DNA of 64,000 nucleotides from Aurelia coerulea. Its lineage: Eukaryota; Cnidaria; Scyphozoa; Semaeostomeae; Ulmaridae. Numbering within the stretch: the stretch's first letter is position 1; each line of letters opens with the position of its first letter. The DNA lies in assembly GCA_039566865.1 (NCBI GenBank), contig CM076943.1:14308001-14372000 (forward strand), in the 5' to 3' direction. Made by a program: the position numbers and the translations under genes. The notes below the pieces were generated by a model, which worked only from the letters and a program-made list of their open reading frames with translations, was not told where the DNA came from and did not search any database. Shown here piece by piece: positions 45,301 to 57,500 of the stretch.

Positions 45301-48300
45301 TTCAACAGCGAGACACACATGAAAGAGAGACACACATGAAAGGGAGGATCAGGAAAGACTGGCTCTTGATTTTACATCGGTCAGTGCTGTATTAAGAGGC
45401 CCCATTTGGTGTGGCCTTATTGGCGGGATCTTCTACTAGACTCAATATATGTCGTAGTTTCACTCTTTTACTTAACTGATACCGCTACAACCACGACTCA
45501 CTACTTCACGGTTCCAGAAACGGATTGGCCTCGTACGGATATCATATATACCTCATTGATCTCACTGCTATTTTTTCTCAAGTCCACTGAGCCTAAAACG
45601 CCACAAAAGCAATTTCTCTGAACTGCTGTTCCATGAAACTTTCTATCAGTCCATAATCACAAGCGCCTTTCTCTAAGCCATATTCTGGTTGGAACACAAA
45701 GGCAACAACATTTTTCGCCGATTGAGATTTTGTCCGGCTTTACAGCTCAAGGAAAGGCCTTCACTGAAGCAATAACGTCAACATCAGTTCAATTCAATTC
45801 AATGAGCGGAAGTCGAGGGTCCTTGTGTACTAAGGCTAGTCTCCCGCATGACTGACACTTAGGTCTCACGTCAATGTATCAGTAAAACAAGTTGCATCTT
45901 TGCAGACGATCGTAGGAGCCGATCTTATAAACAAATAGTTGAAGTAGTGGAGTGTTTCTTGCCTACACGAATGAAGCAAAGGCTCTTGTATCTGTGGCTG
46001 AGGTTCAAGTTTCAAAAGTTATGTTTGGATCAAAGAGTACATAGCTACAACTTAAAAACGAAGACCTCAATTCAACGCTGATTTCGAAGTTCGCCTTCGA
46101 TTTCACACATAGCTTGGTCCGTTTTTGCAAGTGGTTTTCTTTGGAGACGAAACTCGGTGGAGGTCGAGGGGCAAATCACTTCTCAAAGTAGCGTACGTGA
46201 TTTTTGTGATTTTAAAATCACACGAATTTTTCCTGTGATTTTAGTGATTTTTTTTGTGATTATTTCTTGTGATTTTTCTATGATTTTGTGATTTTTGTGA
46301 TTTTTGTATGGTGATTTTGTGATTTTTGTGATTTTTGTATGTGAGTTTTTTGTGATTTTAAGGAAGGTGTACGAAAAAAAAATCTGTGATTTGCCCCTCG
46401 GTGAAGGTGAAGGTGAAGCTGCATGTTATAGTGCCAAGCGCTGGGATCACAGAAGTAGCTAAGCGCTAATCGAGTCCGCAACCCCTTGTCATGACGCTCA
46501 AGTGATGGAGCTCTACCGGGCGGAACCCTGTCCGCCTGACTGTTTTGGATTACACCACTGCGCCACAACACCTTCAAACTCTGAGTTAAAGTATGAAGAA
46601 TAACGTCAAATAGACTCGAGGGACGTGTATTTCGGTCCTCGCTTACTTCATTCGATTAAACGCTGCACATCGTTTATAGGGCACTGTGTGTTTATGATTG
46701 TGTCCTCGTGAAGGAAGTTTTAGGATTTGTCCCGAGCGATGGGTGACAACAATGAGAAGATAATTGGCCTGCGTAATTCTTTTTGCTTTGTTTTAGACTA
46801 GATCGCTAGATACATCGCTTTTGCTTTACTTTAAGTATCGTTAGTTTGCCCCCTTTGAAAGACATTTTGGAATATTTCAATTACGTCTTGAAGATTTGGC
46901 CATTTTGTGGATTTTCAGCTGGCAAGTATATTTTATTGGAAATTTTGCCGAATTTCATCAGTGGTGGAAAAAATATTTTGTTTTATCAATTTTCTATAGT
47001 CCCGGATTTGAGTTGCAATACTGTGTACCGTGTAGTTGATAAGCCACTAGGAACTGGAATTACTCTCAAAAGCTTCCTTGGTTCACGAACCTGTAAATGA
47101 AAAACATCCAAACATTGATTTTTTTTATTCTATCCTTCATTTATTCTTTTCTGTTCTCTTCATATTTTCAACCATTGTTTTCTTTGTCGTCCGATCTTCT
47201 TTCCATCCTTCGTTCTTTCTCCTCTCCTTTTTCTTTCCTCCCTCTTTCCTTTCATTTCTTCTCCCCTCCCTTCATCGTTTTTCCTCTTCCTTCCTTCTAT
47301 TCCGCGTTCTCTCTTTCCTCGCCTTCTCTTCCTTCCAGGCAAACAAGCTTCCTGTGAATTTCATGTTCACGTATGAAGGAAAGTGCTCACAGACATCTTG
47401 TTATTGCTGCAGAACTCATATTTTTGGATACTGTAAGGTGTGGTCCTTGTGAATATGCTTCTAGAAACTGCCCAGAGCGATAAATTACAGGCGGTAGTTT
47501 ACCCCCGTTGTAACCTATTATGGAATATTTCAATTAGCTTTTGAGGAGAAACACAAGTAGCCAATAAAAACCGCAACACAAAGCAGAAATCAAATTGGGA
47601 ACGCATCTGTTACATTTGTAATTAGAAATTTCAGCTAAAGATATAATCTCTTTGCCCTTTACTTAAGATAGTCTAAGCCTATCGCTCATTTCCGAAATAA
47701 TTTAGTTACCAGACTTAAAGGCCACCCACCTCATCTAGAGTGTCAATATCTGCCCATTTGTACGTGAAATTCCTTTAACTGGATGCCTAAAGTACAAACT
47801 TCAATCTTTCCTTAAAAAGCTTTGCGCAGCCGACATGCATTGCGATCGTTTCTTTTGCTTTTCATGGTTTTCCATGAGCATTAGCAGACAGAGTGAGTCA
47901 TTTGAATGGCTTAAGATGGCCTAAGCTACTCTTGTCTTCATTTGACTACGTAGTTAACTCATTCCGCTTAATGACACCTTGCTCAAGTTCTTCTTTGTCG
48001 CTTCCTAATTTCGCAATTACTCCCTGAACCGCATTTGCCAAGCCAGCACAATCAGCATCACAGCTTGAGAGTACTTTCTAACCGCCCTTCTGCATCAACT
48101 GTTTCCGAATGAAGCTTCGTTCCTCCAGAAGCAATCTTTCTTTTGCCAGGTTGCTTGCGGAGGAGTGAAAATTCATGCAAGGTGGTGGACGGTTGTATAG
48201 GCTTGGAAAATAAGATTCGGACAGTAATTACAAGATTAGAAAACGACAAAAAGAACTCTAATAAGTTTCAATCATACATTAATTGCAAATTCGAATCATT

Positions 48301-51300
48301 ATGTCTCCTATTGCCCATGGGATGTCATGGATTTCATTCGATTCCAGTTCAATTTTTAACACACAAGGAAAGATATGGTCGCATTTGGAGCTGCAGGTAC
48401 GGCAAGTCAGAGCGACGTCTCAAAATTATTTTCATGCCGCATAATGCAATGCATACCGGGTGCGCCAGAGCCTTTAATATTTTTCCTCAAACTATTTCAA
48501 GATACCTGTCCATGATGAGCAGTTCTGAGTAAAACCAGTGGCAGTTGCTGAAACCTGGTTCTTCCCATACGAGATTAGCACCCAATGTAAAAACCTCACT
48601 TTGCCTGTGACTTTGGTTGACGTCCACATTTCCGCTGAGGGCAAATTTGACTTGTAGCTGGTCTGAAATTGCTGCATCCCTGCAAAGGACCCTGAGTGGC
48701 AGTAGCTTTTTAAGGGCCTGTTGTCACTTCAAAATTCGCCATCATATAATTTTAAGTTCTGAAATGAAGCAAAAATCGAGTACAATATGATGTCTTCAAG
48801 GAGAACTATTCACTGCAACAGGACGTAAACTACTAACATGAAGTTAAAGGGTCTGTTTCATCCAGCATTCCTTGCACGTGCCATCTCTTGGTTTTCCTTT
48901 GTTTTCCGCCATTTTCATGGGCCATGAAAATGGCGGCAACAAAGGCCAACCAAGAGATGGCACGTGCAAGGCATGCTGGATGAAACAGACCCTTTAAAGT
49001 TAGTTGACGGTTTGACGGAGCTAAGTAGAGGTCATCTATAAATAGGAAAAAGGAATGCCTACGCGCACGTGTGGAAATCATCAAGTACAATAGGCTAATT
49101 TTAGACCTGCATATGCAGCTCTCGAGTTGGCTATTTATCTCCATGAACTAGCTAACTTTAATACGTTTTATCCTGCCTTTGCATTGAACGTTGCCCTTCG
49201 CATTATTAACGTCATTCTCAACAAGTAGCGTTTGTTCGTGCAAAAGCTTCATCCACCGTTCGAGTATTTATCTTCAATGTGCGTATTTCTCATATTTTGC
49301 TCATATTTTGGATAAACAGTTTGTAATCCTATTTATCATAAATCGTTTGATAGCTTGAGATACTTTAGTTTTCTTTTACCTGGGGAATATTTGTTTGTTT
49401 TCTCTGAAAATTTGTGGTTCTCTAATGGTACTTACTTCTGGAATATTCATCTACCATGTTGACAGAATATAATGGTTGCCAGGCGAGAGGTTTTTTTTAC
49501 AAAGGGCTTAATGCAGTTGCCCTATCGCCATTCTATAATAGGAATCACTGCTGGATTATATTCATTCTATCTGCAATGTTAAGGTTTTAAGTCGATAAGA
49601 TATTGGGGTAGCCAGGCGAGAGATTGTTTACAGAGGGCTTATTTCAAGTTGCTCAATTACGCTATTCTGTAACAGCACTTAGTCGCTGCTTGATTATTCA
49701 TCTCCTATCCATCTTCAGTGTTGGCTAAGGTTCGAGATCCATAGAATATTCGGGGTAGCCAGGCGAGAGGTTGTTTACAGAGGACTTATTTCCAGTTGCG
49801 AAATAACGCTATTCTGTAACAGCACTTAGTCGCTGCTTGATTATTCATCTCCTATCCATCTTCAGTGTTGGCTAAGGTTCGAGGTCCATAGAATATTGGG
49901 GGTAGCCAGGCGAGAGGGTATCTACAGAGGGCTTATTTCAAGTTGCGAAATAACGCTATTCTGTAACAGCACTTAGTCGCTGCTTGATTATTCATCTCCT
50001 ATCCATCTTCAGTGTTGGTTAAGGTTCGAGGTCCATAGAATATTGGGGGTAGCCAGGCGAGAGGGTGTCTACAGAGGGCTTATTTCAAGTTGCCCTGTAA
50101 CTCCATTTTGTATTGGTACTTACTGCTGGAATATCCATCTCCCGATTCATCAACCATGTTACGGTTGAAAGTCGATAGCATATAGGGGTAGCCTGGAGAG
50201 GAGTTGTATGCAGAGGGTTCTGTCAGTTGCTCTGTAACGTCATCATGTCAAGATTCTTTGGTTCCCTGTGATCCGGATTATGAAAACAACAGCTGTGTAA
50301 TTTTATACAGATTACATAATCGTTGCGGTCGGCCTGCTATTGTTACAGTAGAAAGATCTTTTGTTATGTAAGAGCTCTGATCTCATTGGCTGCGGTTGAA
50401 ATCGCGGTTTTTTCAAATCCTGCGCAACGTTAAGGAAAACAGAAGAGGAAACGGGAAAGGGCACGTGGGGTCCAGGAGTGTCAGTAAAGACCGCAGTTTT
50501 AGTTTCTTTGGTTCCCTGTGATCCGGATTATGAAAACAACAGCTGTGTCATTTGATACAGATTACATCATCGTTGCGGTTGCGCAGGATTTGAAAAAACC
50601 GCGAGTTCAAACCGCAGCCAATGAGATAAGAGCTCTCACATAATGAATGATCTTTCTGAATTCATGAAAATTGAAAATGTGTCGACTTAAGGTGAATCTC
50701 CACTGGACGGGAAAAGTCAAGCAGTTCCACTTTTTCCGCACTTGCACATGCGCAGTTATCGTTCGACATGAGTTCGCCGCGAAAAAAGTCGACCGCTACA
50801 AAGTAGGATCTGTTTCTACTTTTCGCCGAATCGCTTTCTCCAAGAACCAATCAGAGCGAATTGAAAACTTGTTCAGACCTAAACTGAGCATCGAGCAGAA
50901 TAAAGAAAATCACAGCGGAAAAATTAGAATCGCGCAGGTCTTTACTATCGACTAGTTTTTGCCAAGTGGAGGTGATGACCCTTTGCACGTGCAAAAATAT
51001 TGACTTGGAATAAGTCGAATCGCTCGAATTTTCCCGCCTAGTGGAGATTTGCTTAGTGGTGAAACTCAGAAATTATATTTGCATAAGGATCGAGTTTTGA
51101 TAGGAGTTTTCAACGACGTACGTCATCACCAAAAAGCTATAATGCTCTGCTCCACATAAAAGAATTATGCATGGCAGCAACAAACACACAAAATTTAACA
51201 TTAAACTAATCAACTACTGTAACAATAGCAAGTCGACCGCAACGATGATGTATTCTGTATCAAATTACACAGCTGTTGTTTTCATAATCCGGATCACAGA

Positions 51301-54300
51301 GAACCAAAGAAACCAAAACTACGGTCCTTACTGACACTCCTGGGCCCCCTGTGGCTGTTTACTTTGAGCCGTGTGGATAAATGGCGCAATCTAAATGTTT
51401 TTTATTAGTATTTTGTTAGTTGTTATTATTACAGAGGACCTCGTTGAGTTGCCCTTTTGAAATTCTCTGAGATTACACTTATACTTACTGCTGGGATATT
51501 TACTTCGAAAGAATAAAAGGGTAGCTAGGCGATTGGTTTGGTTGTTTGCAGAGAGCTCCTTTAGAATTACACTGTGATGGGATAGCATTTAATAACTGCT
51601 GGAATATTTACTTTCACAGAATAAAAAGGTAGCCGTGCGAGTGGTTGTGAATATTTACCTCAACAGAATGAAAGGGTAGGCAGGCGAGTGGTTGTTTACA
51701 GAGGGCTTTTTCCAGTTGCCTTTAGATCTACTCTTTGATAGCACTTACTTACCGCTGGAATATTTACTTCGATGGAATAGCAGGGTAGCCAAGCGAGTGG
51801 TTGTTTACAGAGGGCTTTTTCCAGTTGCCTTTAGAAATACTCTTTGATAGCACTTACTTACCGCTGGAATATTTACTTCGATGGAATAGCAGGGTAGGCA
51901 GGCGAGTGGTTGTTTACAGAAGGCTTCTTTCAGTTGCCTTTAGAAATACTCTTTGATAGCACTTACTTACCGCTGGAATATTTACTTCGATGGAATAGCA
52001 GGGTAGGCAGGCGAGTGGTTGTTTACAGAGGGCTTCTTTCAGTTGCCTTCAGAAATACTCTGTGATATCACTTACTTACCGCTGGAATATTTACTTCGAT
52101 GGAATAGCAGGGTAGGCAGGCGAGTGGTTGTTTACAGAGGGCTTTTTCCAGTTGCCTTTAGAAATACTCTTTGATAGCACTTACTTACCGCTGGAATATT
52201 TACTTTGATGGAATAGCAGGGTAGGCAGGCGAGTGATTGTTTACAGGGGGCTTCTTTCAGTTGCCTTCAGAAATACTCTGTGATAGCACTTACTTACCGC
52301 TGGAATATTTACTTCGATGGAATAGCAGGGTAGGCAGGCGAGTGGTTGTTTACAGAGGGCTTCTTTCAGTTGCCTTCAGAAATACTCTTTGATAGCACTT
52401 ACTTACCGCTGGAATATTTACTTTGATGGAATAGCAGGGTAGGCAGGCGAGTGGTTGTTTACAGAGGGCTTTTTCCAGTTGCCTTTAGAAATACTCTGTG
52501 ATAGCACTTACTTACCGCTGGAATATTTACTTCGATGGAATAGCAGGGTAGGCAGGCGAGTGGTTGTTTACAGAGGGCTTTTTCCAGTTGCCTTTAGAAA
52601 TACTCTTTGATAGCACTTACTTACCGCTGGAATATTTACTTTGATGGAATAGCAGGGTAGGCAGGCGAGTGGTTGTTTACAGGGGGCTTCTTTCAGTTGC
52701 CTTCAGAAATACTCTCTGATAGCACTTACTTACCGCTGGAATATTTACTTCGATGGAATAGCAGGGTAGGCAGGCGAGTGGTTGTTTACAGAGGGCTTCT
52801 TTCAGTTGCCTTCAGAAATACTCTGTGATAGCACTTACTTTACTACTGGAATATTCATCTACAATGTTAAGGTTCAAAGTCGATAGGATATAAAGATATA
52901 TCCAGGTAATCCCAAGCCGCTAATCCCTCTATCAATTATGCTTAATGTCAGTCGTGTTTATAACTCAAACATGCCTGTCTTTATTGAAATTAAAGACGAT
53001 AATTCCTTTACTTTGCCTCTGGTTTTATTTCATACTGCCGTGCCGTGTGTTGCATAGGCGAGTGTTTATTTTTGTTTGTTATTTTGCGGATCAGCCTTAA
53101 AAAATGTGCATAAAGAAGGCGAGAAATAGTTTCAGCATTGTCCTAAAAATATCTTCTGCAAACGAATGAATGCTTGTTACGTCATATGCTCATATGTCGG
53201 CAGATTTGAAGTCGTTTTATACTTACGAAATCACAAGCCGTATATTGATAGAAGGAAGAGAACGAATGTACGAAGGACTCGAAAGGCCCAGCAAGATGTA
53301 CGGGGTGCTGAAGAGACCTGCTATGACAGAAATCATGAAAGATTTTACTAGTAATCGATTGAAAAGACTGAGTTGGGATGGGGCGAAAAGCAAGCTTTCT
53401 GGAGGCACAGATTTATGGAAGAGAGACGCACAGATTATGGAAAAAGCTAACGAGGATGTTGTAAGTTTTCTTTGAAGTACAATAGGAATTCAATCTTGAA
53501 ATGTGTCAAAGCAAGGTTCAGTGCAAAGAATTTGTTGATTCTTATTTAATTTCTGCTTATCAAGTGTTTTCTTGATACCATTAGCCTTCATTATAATAAG
53601 ACACATAAGACCAAGATTCTTTGACTTGGTACGCATACTTTTTTATAAGAAACTGCCCATAAGAAGCTCAACTCCAAAAAATTAAGAACCTCTGTCTTAA
53701 TTGATAATGATTTAACTGTTAAATAATAGATGGGCATGCAAAATCCTCAGGAAGAAAACTGTTAGAAATAATTTCATATCAAACACCTAAGTTTTTATCA
53801 TGTTATGTTATCGATATTTACCCTCTATGTGAATTGCTATTGACTTGAAAAGGAAATCTCTTCTTCAGTATGCTGAAATTTTCAGTTGAACTTTTGTTTA
53901 TGTTCTTTCGCTATATTTTTGCTGAACTTCTAAACACATTGCCAGACAAACGCATAGCCATGCATAAATAATGTAAACACTGGCAATACCTCGACCTTCA
54001 TTGAGTTTTTATTTTTGAGTGGTTGTTCAATTTATTATACCACGCATTGTTTCCAAGGCGGGGCACTCGAACCCGATATTAAATCATCTTGAGTCTCAAA
54101 TATATAGGTCTGTTTGCAATATGCTATTCACGGTTTCATCTCAAGCTTATTTTTGACTGGCCTTCAACAAGATGGTTTTGCCAAGGATTTCTTGTTTGAT
54201 GATGCTGTTCACGCTGTTTATTTCATTCAAGAAAAACTTCCCAGAAAGACCGCCAAGTACTGAATTTGTTTCATTTTTGCCGAAATTTTGTTTATCGTCC

Positions 54301-54492
54301 TTGTTTTAGCAACAGATTACGCATTGAGGGGGAGCTTATGATATTAGATTGAGCCGTTCATCAAATCCAAAAATTTCACACAACTTTTTCTCGAAATTCC
54401 TTCGCGTTTTTGGAAGTCACCACGCAGGCTCAATTACATGTCGTAGTTTCTCTTTTTGCCTGAACTGATAACGCTAAAACTACAGTGCAGCG

Positions 54493-54525
<33 letters not shown>

Positions 54526-57500
54526 TCATCATCAACAACAACAATTCAACTCAATGAGACAAGACGAGCGTCACTTTAGGGTCCTTATGCAGTGAGGCTG
54601 GTCATCATTTTTTCGTAATTCTATTGCTTTTTTCAAGCTGTCGATAGCTTCTACAAGATTCGCTCTTCACAGAATTCTCGCTTCAAGGTTGGTTGCTTCT
54701 TCTAGGTAAAGTAGTGAATTTCGAAAGAACAAGATGTTTTTCTTATGTGTAACTCCATTTTTGTCGTCAAAAATTCTTCAGATTCACCTTCTACAGACGC
54801 ATAGCCACGAAGTCTTTTCTCGCCCACATTCTCTTTGTTTTGCTTTTCAGTCAGGGCGCAAAGGATCATGGTCAGCAATGGGTCTTTAAAGAGCCATTAT
54901 CACCCAGGGTCCTTTGCGGGAACACTACATTTCCAGGCTGTCTGAAAATCAAATTTGGCCTAAGCGGAAACTATCGATCCACAGTGCAGTAGTCGAACTG
55001 GCAGAACAGTTCACCGAAAGTAGAACTATTTTTATTGGTTCAACTAAAACTACTGGGTGTCCCAAAAAAGTACTCCTGTTTCAAAAATCACCAAAAATTG
55101 ATTATTAAACCTTTGATAAAATTTTCTTTTTGACTTGTTTTGTCAAAGACCCAAAAATATTTAAATACTAAGATGCTAAAATGTTGTTTTTGATACAACA
55201 AGGTAGAAAAATTACACATTGAAAAACCTTATTTTGAGCTATACTTTTCAAGCAAAATACTCAATCTTGCCTAACTGTCAAAATTTTCAGATTTTTCAAC
55301 GTCATCGAAGTCTCCAATGATAGTGTGCATTTCTTTCTGTCATTTATTACCAAACTAGAAGCTTTATATGCACAAAGAAATTGATCTGGCAAGTACAAAT
55401 GCTTTTTTGCAGTATGATTCAAAACCAGGTAGCCCTAAAAAGAGCTAAATTTGCTAATTTTATACCAATTGCAAGATCAGCTATGTCTGGGAAAAACAAT
55501 TCGTTCCTTGATCTACTTGGCAAAAAAAAAAGAAAATTGAAGATCGGTCATGTTATCAAATTTTGGTGATTTTTCAAACGGGGGTACTTTTTTTGGGACA
55601 CCCGGTATGTTGATCCATAATTTCGCTAAGGCCAAATTTGATTTTGAGACCGTCTGATAATACAGCATGCCCACAAAGGACTCTGGGTGACAATGGCCCC
55701 TTAATGCGCGTCATCACTCCATCGTTATCTTTTATCTGGTACTCCACTCAATTTGCTGGTTGTTTATATGTGCATGTTGTATTTGTAATGAATTCTCTGT
55801 GAGAGAAAACATTTCGTGAATTTTGCAAGAAAATTGTTCGCAAATTGAAATAATCCCAAACACTCATCGTGCTTTTAGATGCTCTGAAATTTAAAGCACA
55901 GTGGTTTTGCTTCTGTTAATGTGATCACTTGAATGTACTTCAGTTTCCTTGAGGTAGAGAGTTGATTATTATAACTAACGAGTGTTTCAAAATCTCCTAT
56001 TTCATTGGTAAACGTATGGCAAAATGTATTCTGTCAGACAGGTGATTGCAGATATATTTCAAATGTTAGTCTGTCCGCATTTCTTATCTTTTCGTAGACA
56101 CATAGTTGCTCTTTTGTTTTCATTGACTGCGTTGAATAAGCTGGAAATTAAACATTTGAATCTCTATCTATATGGTCCAAGAAGTGCCGTTTTCAGAGAA
56201 TAATAGCGATATTTTTGAATGGTGGGAACGGTCGCAGTTTTCTTTTACTTTTGAATATATCCCTTTATGTATACATACAAGTAACAAGTCGCCAACATGA
56301 TTGGTTGATGTTTTGATCAGCCTCCGCCCTTCTTTCCGGTCTCCATAAACACTTTCAGAGCTCTTGACGATTATAAGTGGAGGTTTGCTCCAGGCTACTA
56401 CTTGTTCTCAACGGCACATATTAAGAAATCTTTGTATTACTGTATGTATGATCAAAAGCTGTTGGTGGTGCATCTCGGTAGAAGTTTCTTCTTGAAATGT
56501 AGAATGCAAATATTGCTTAACCCTGCAGTTTTTTTACGGGCAATATGTGTAACGAAACTCCCCTCCTTTGCCAAACTTTTGAAGCGCAATTCCCTCCTTT
56601 TTAGGAACCAAAGGATTTTAGGAACACAATAGACCTTTTGCAAAAGTGTTGCCAATAGGTTAAACTTGATTCTGCAATAGGCTTGACAAGAATTCCAAAA
56701 CAGATGTTTTGTTTTTAATGTTGAAGAAGCGTTTTGTGATTCAGTTTTAGTGTTTTTAACGTTTGGTTACCATTACGAATTCGCATAATTTGCACATGAA
56801 AAGATTAAATTTTCAATCAGCCTTTTCAACTACATACTCTGCAAGGTTTAATCTGTCAAACAAAACAAACATCATGAAAATCGAGTGAGTGCAAGCCAAG
56901 AAATTTAAATTTGAAAGTTAGTGCTATTTTGTGGCCTTGCTGTGCTACAAAAGAAGCCTGAAGTATACTTTTTAGGCCTAACTTGAAATAATGTTTTCTC
57001 AGCACTAAGTTGTCCGATTTGAAATTTTTTTTTGGTTTTGACATACCTCAGGTTACGGTTAACAATAGAAAAATCAGTTTTGTACAATTCTGATATTTTC
57101 ATTTTTTGGCATTAATTACCCTTAAACGGAAATTTGGATGACAGTCCGGTGTCCATGGAGCATGAATTCGCCAGAATTCGCGAGGTTCGAAATAGCGATC
57201 TCTCAACCTTACAACCTTACGTGAAAATTGTACTGCTTCAAAATCTCCCCTTAATTTAGGGTATCGGAATGTCAAAGCCACCACAGATGTTTGCGTGCAG
57301 TTTGCTGTTCGGGCCATCGTTGGTACTTCTTAACGAGCTCAAATACATGCCACAAAAAATGCTGATTAATGATTTCAATAGCATGTAATTAAGATGTAAG
57401 ATGTACTGATCATTCGTTCTTTCCCATAGGATATGCGAAGACATGTGCTACAGAACCTTCTAGACACAGAAAATTCATACGTTCAGAACTTGAATTTCCT

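Larger units (their letters stand above)
42709..47338 (+). other. ARHGEF17: ARHGEF17 intron 3 (4.6 kb)
   Basis: Contains a dispersed repeat (42968-43263), a right end of the TTAA 'aaccctatct' family (to 43951), a G run at 44460-44472, a 127 bp tandem triplet, a telomere-like tract, a 'gtgatttt' microsatellite, a minus-strand SINE and a pyrimidine tract of about 230 bp (47105-47337) just before the next exon. 46600-47100 holds nothing recognised. Confidence 0.75.
47433..53203 (+). other. ARHGEF17: ARHGEF17 intron 4 (5.8 kb), satellite-rich
   Basis: Holds a solo TA-element end (CCGGGTGCGCC near 48457), a repeat end near 48680, a TTAA fold-back (48844-48997), a 147 bp satellite (49470-50215), an inverted-repeat element (50254-51360) and a 109 bp satellite (51680-52878). 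47450-48440 and 52900-53200 contain nothing recognised. Confidence 0.75.
53461..57429 (+). other. ARHGEF17: ARHGEF17 intron 5 (4.0 kb)
   Basis: Contains a CAGTAAAAACC-like internal fragment near 53600-53700, a (CAA)n microsatellite, the fold-back 54883-55705 with a TA element inside it, and a solo TAGACCTTTTGC end near 56631. 55710-57420 otherwise shows nothing recognised. Confidence 0.75.

Noticed and set aside
46410..46575. tRNA gene on the minus strand
   Set aside because: A- and B-box-like strings exist but no acceptor stem or complete cloverleaf can be drawn; SINE is the better call.
47078..47452. 124-codon frame read as a Ser/Phe-rich membrane protein
   Set aside because: The hydrophobic part is simply a translated pyrimidine tract; only the last 31 codons, after the CAG at 47338, are kept as an exon.
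49470..52878. CRISPR-like array
   Set aside because: Whole units are repeated with no unique spacers; this is eukaryotic satellite DNA in an intron.
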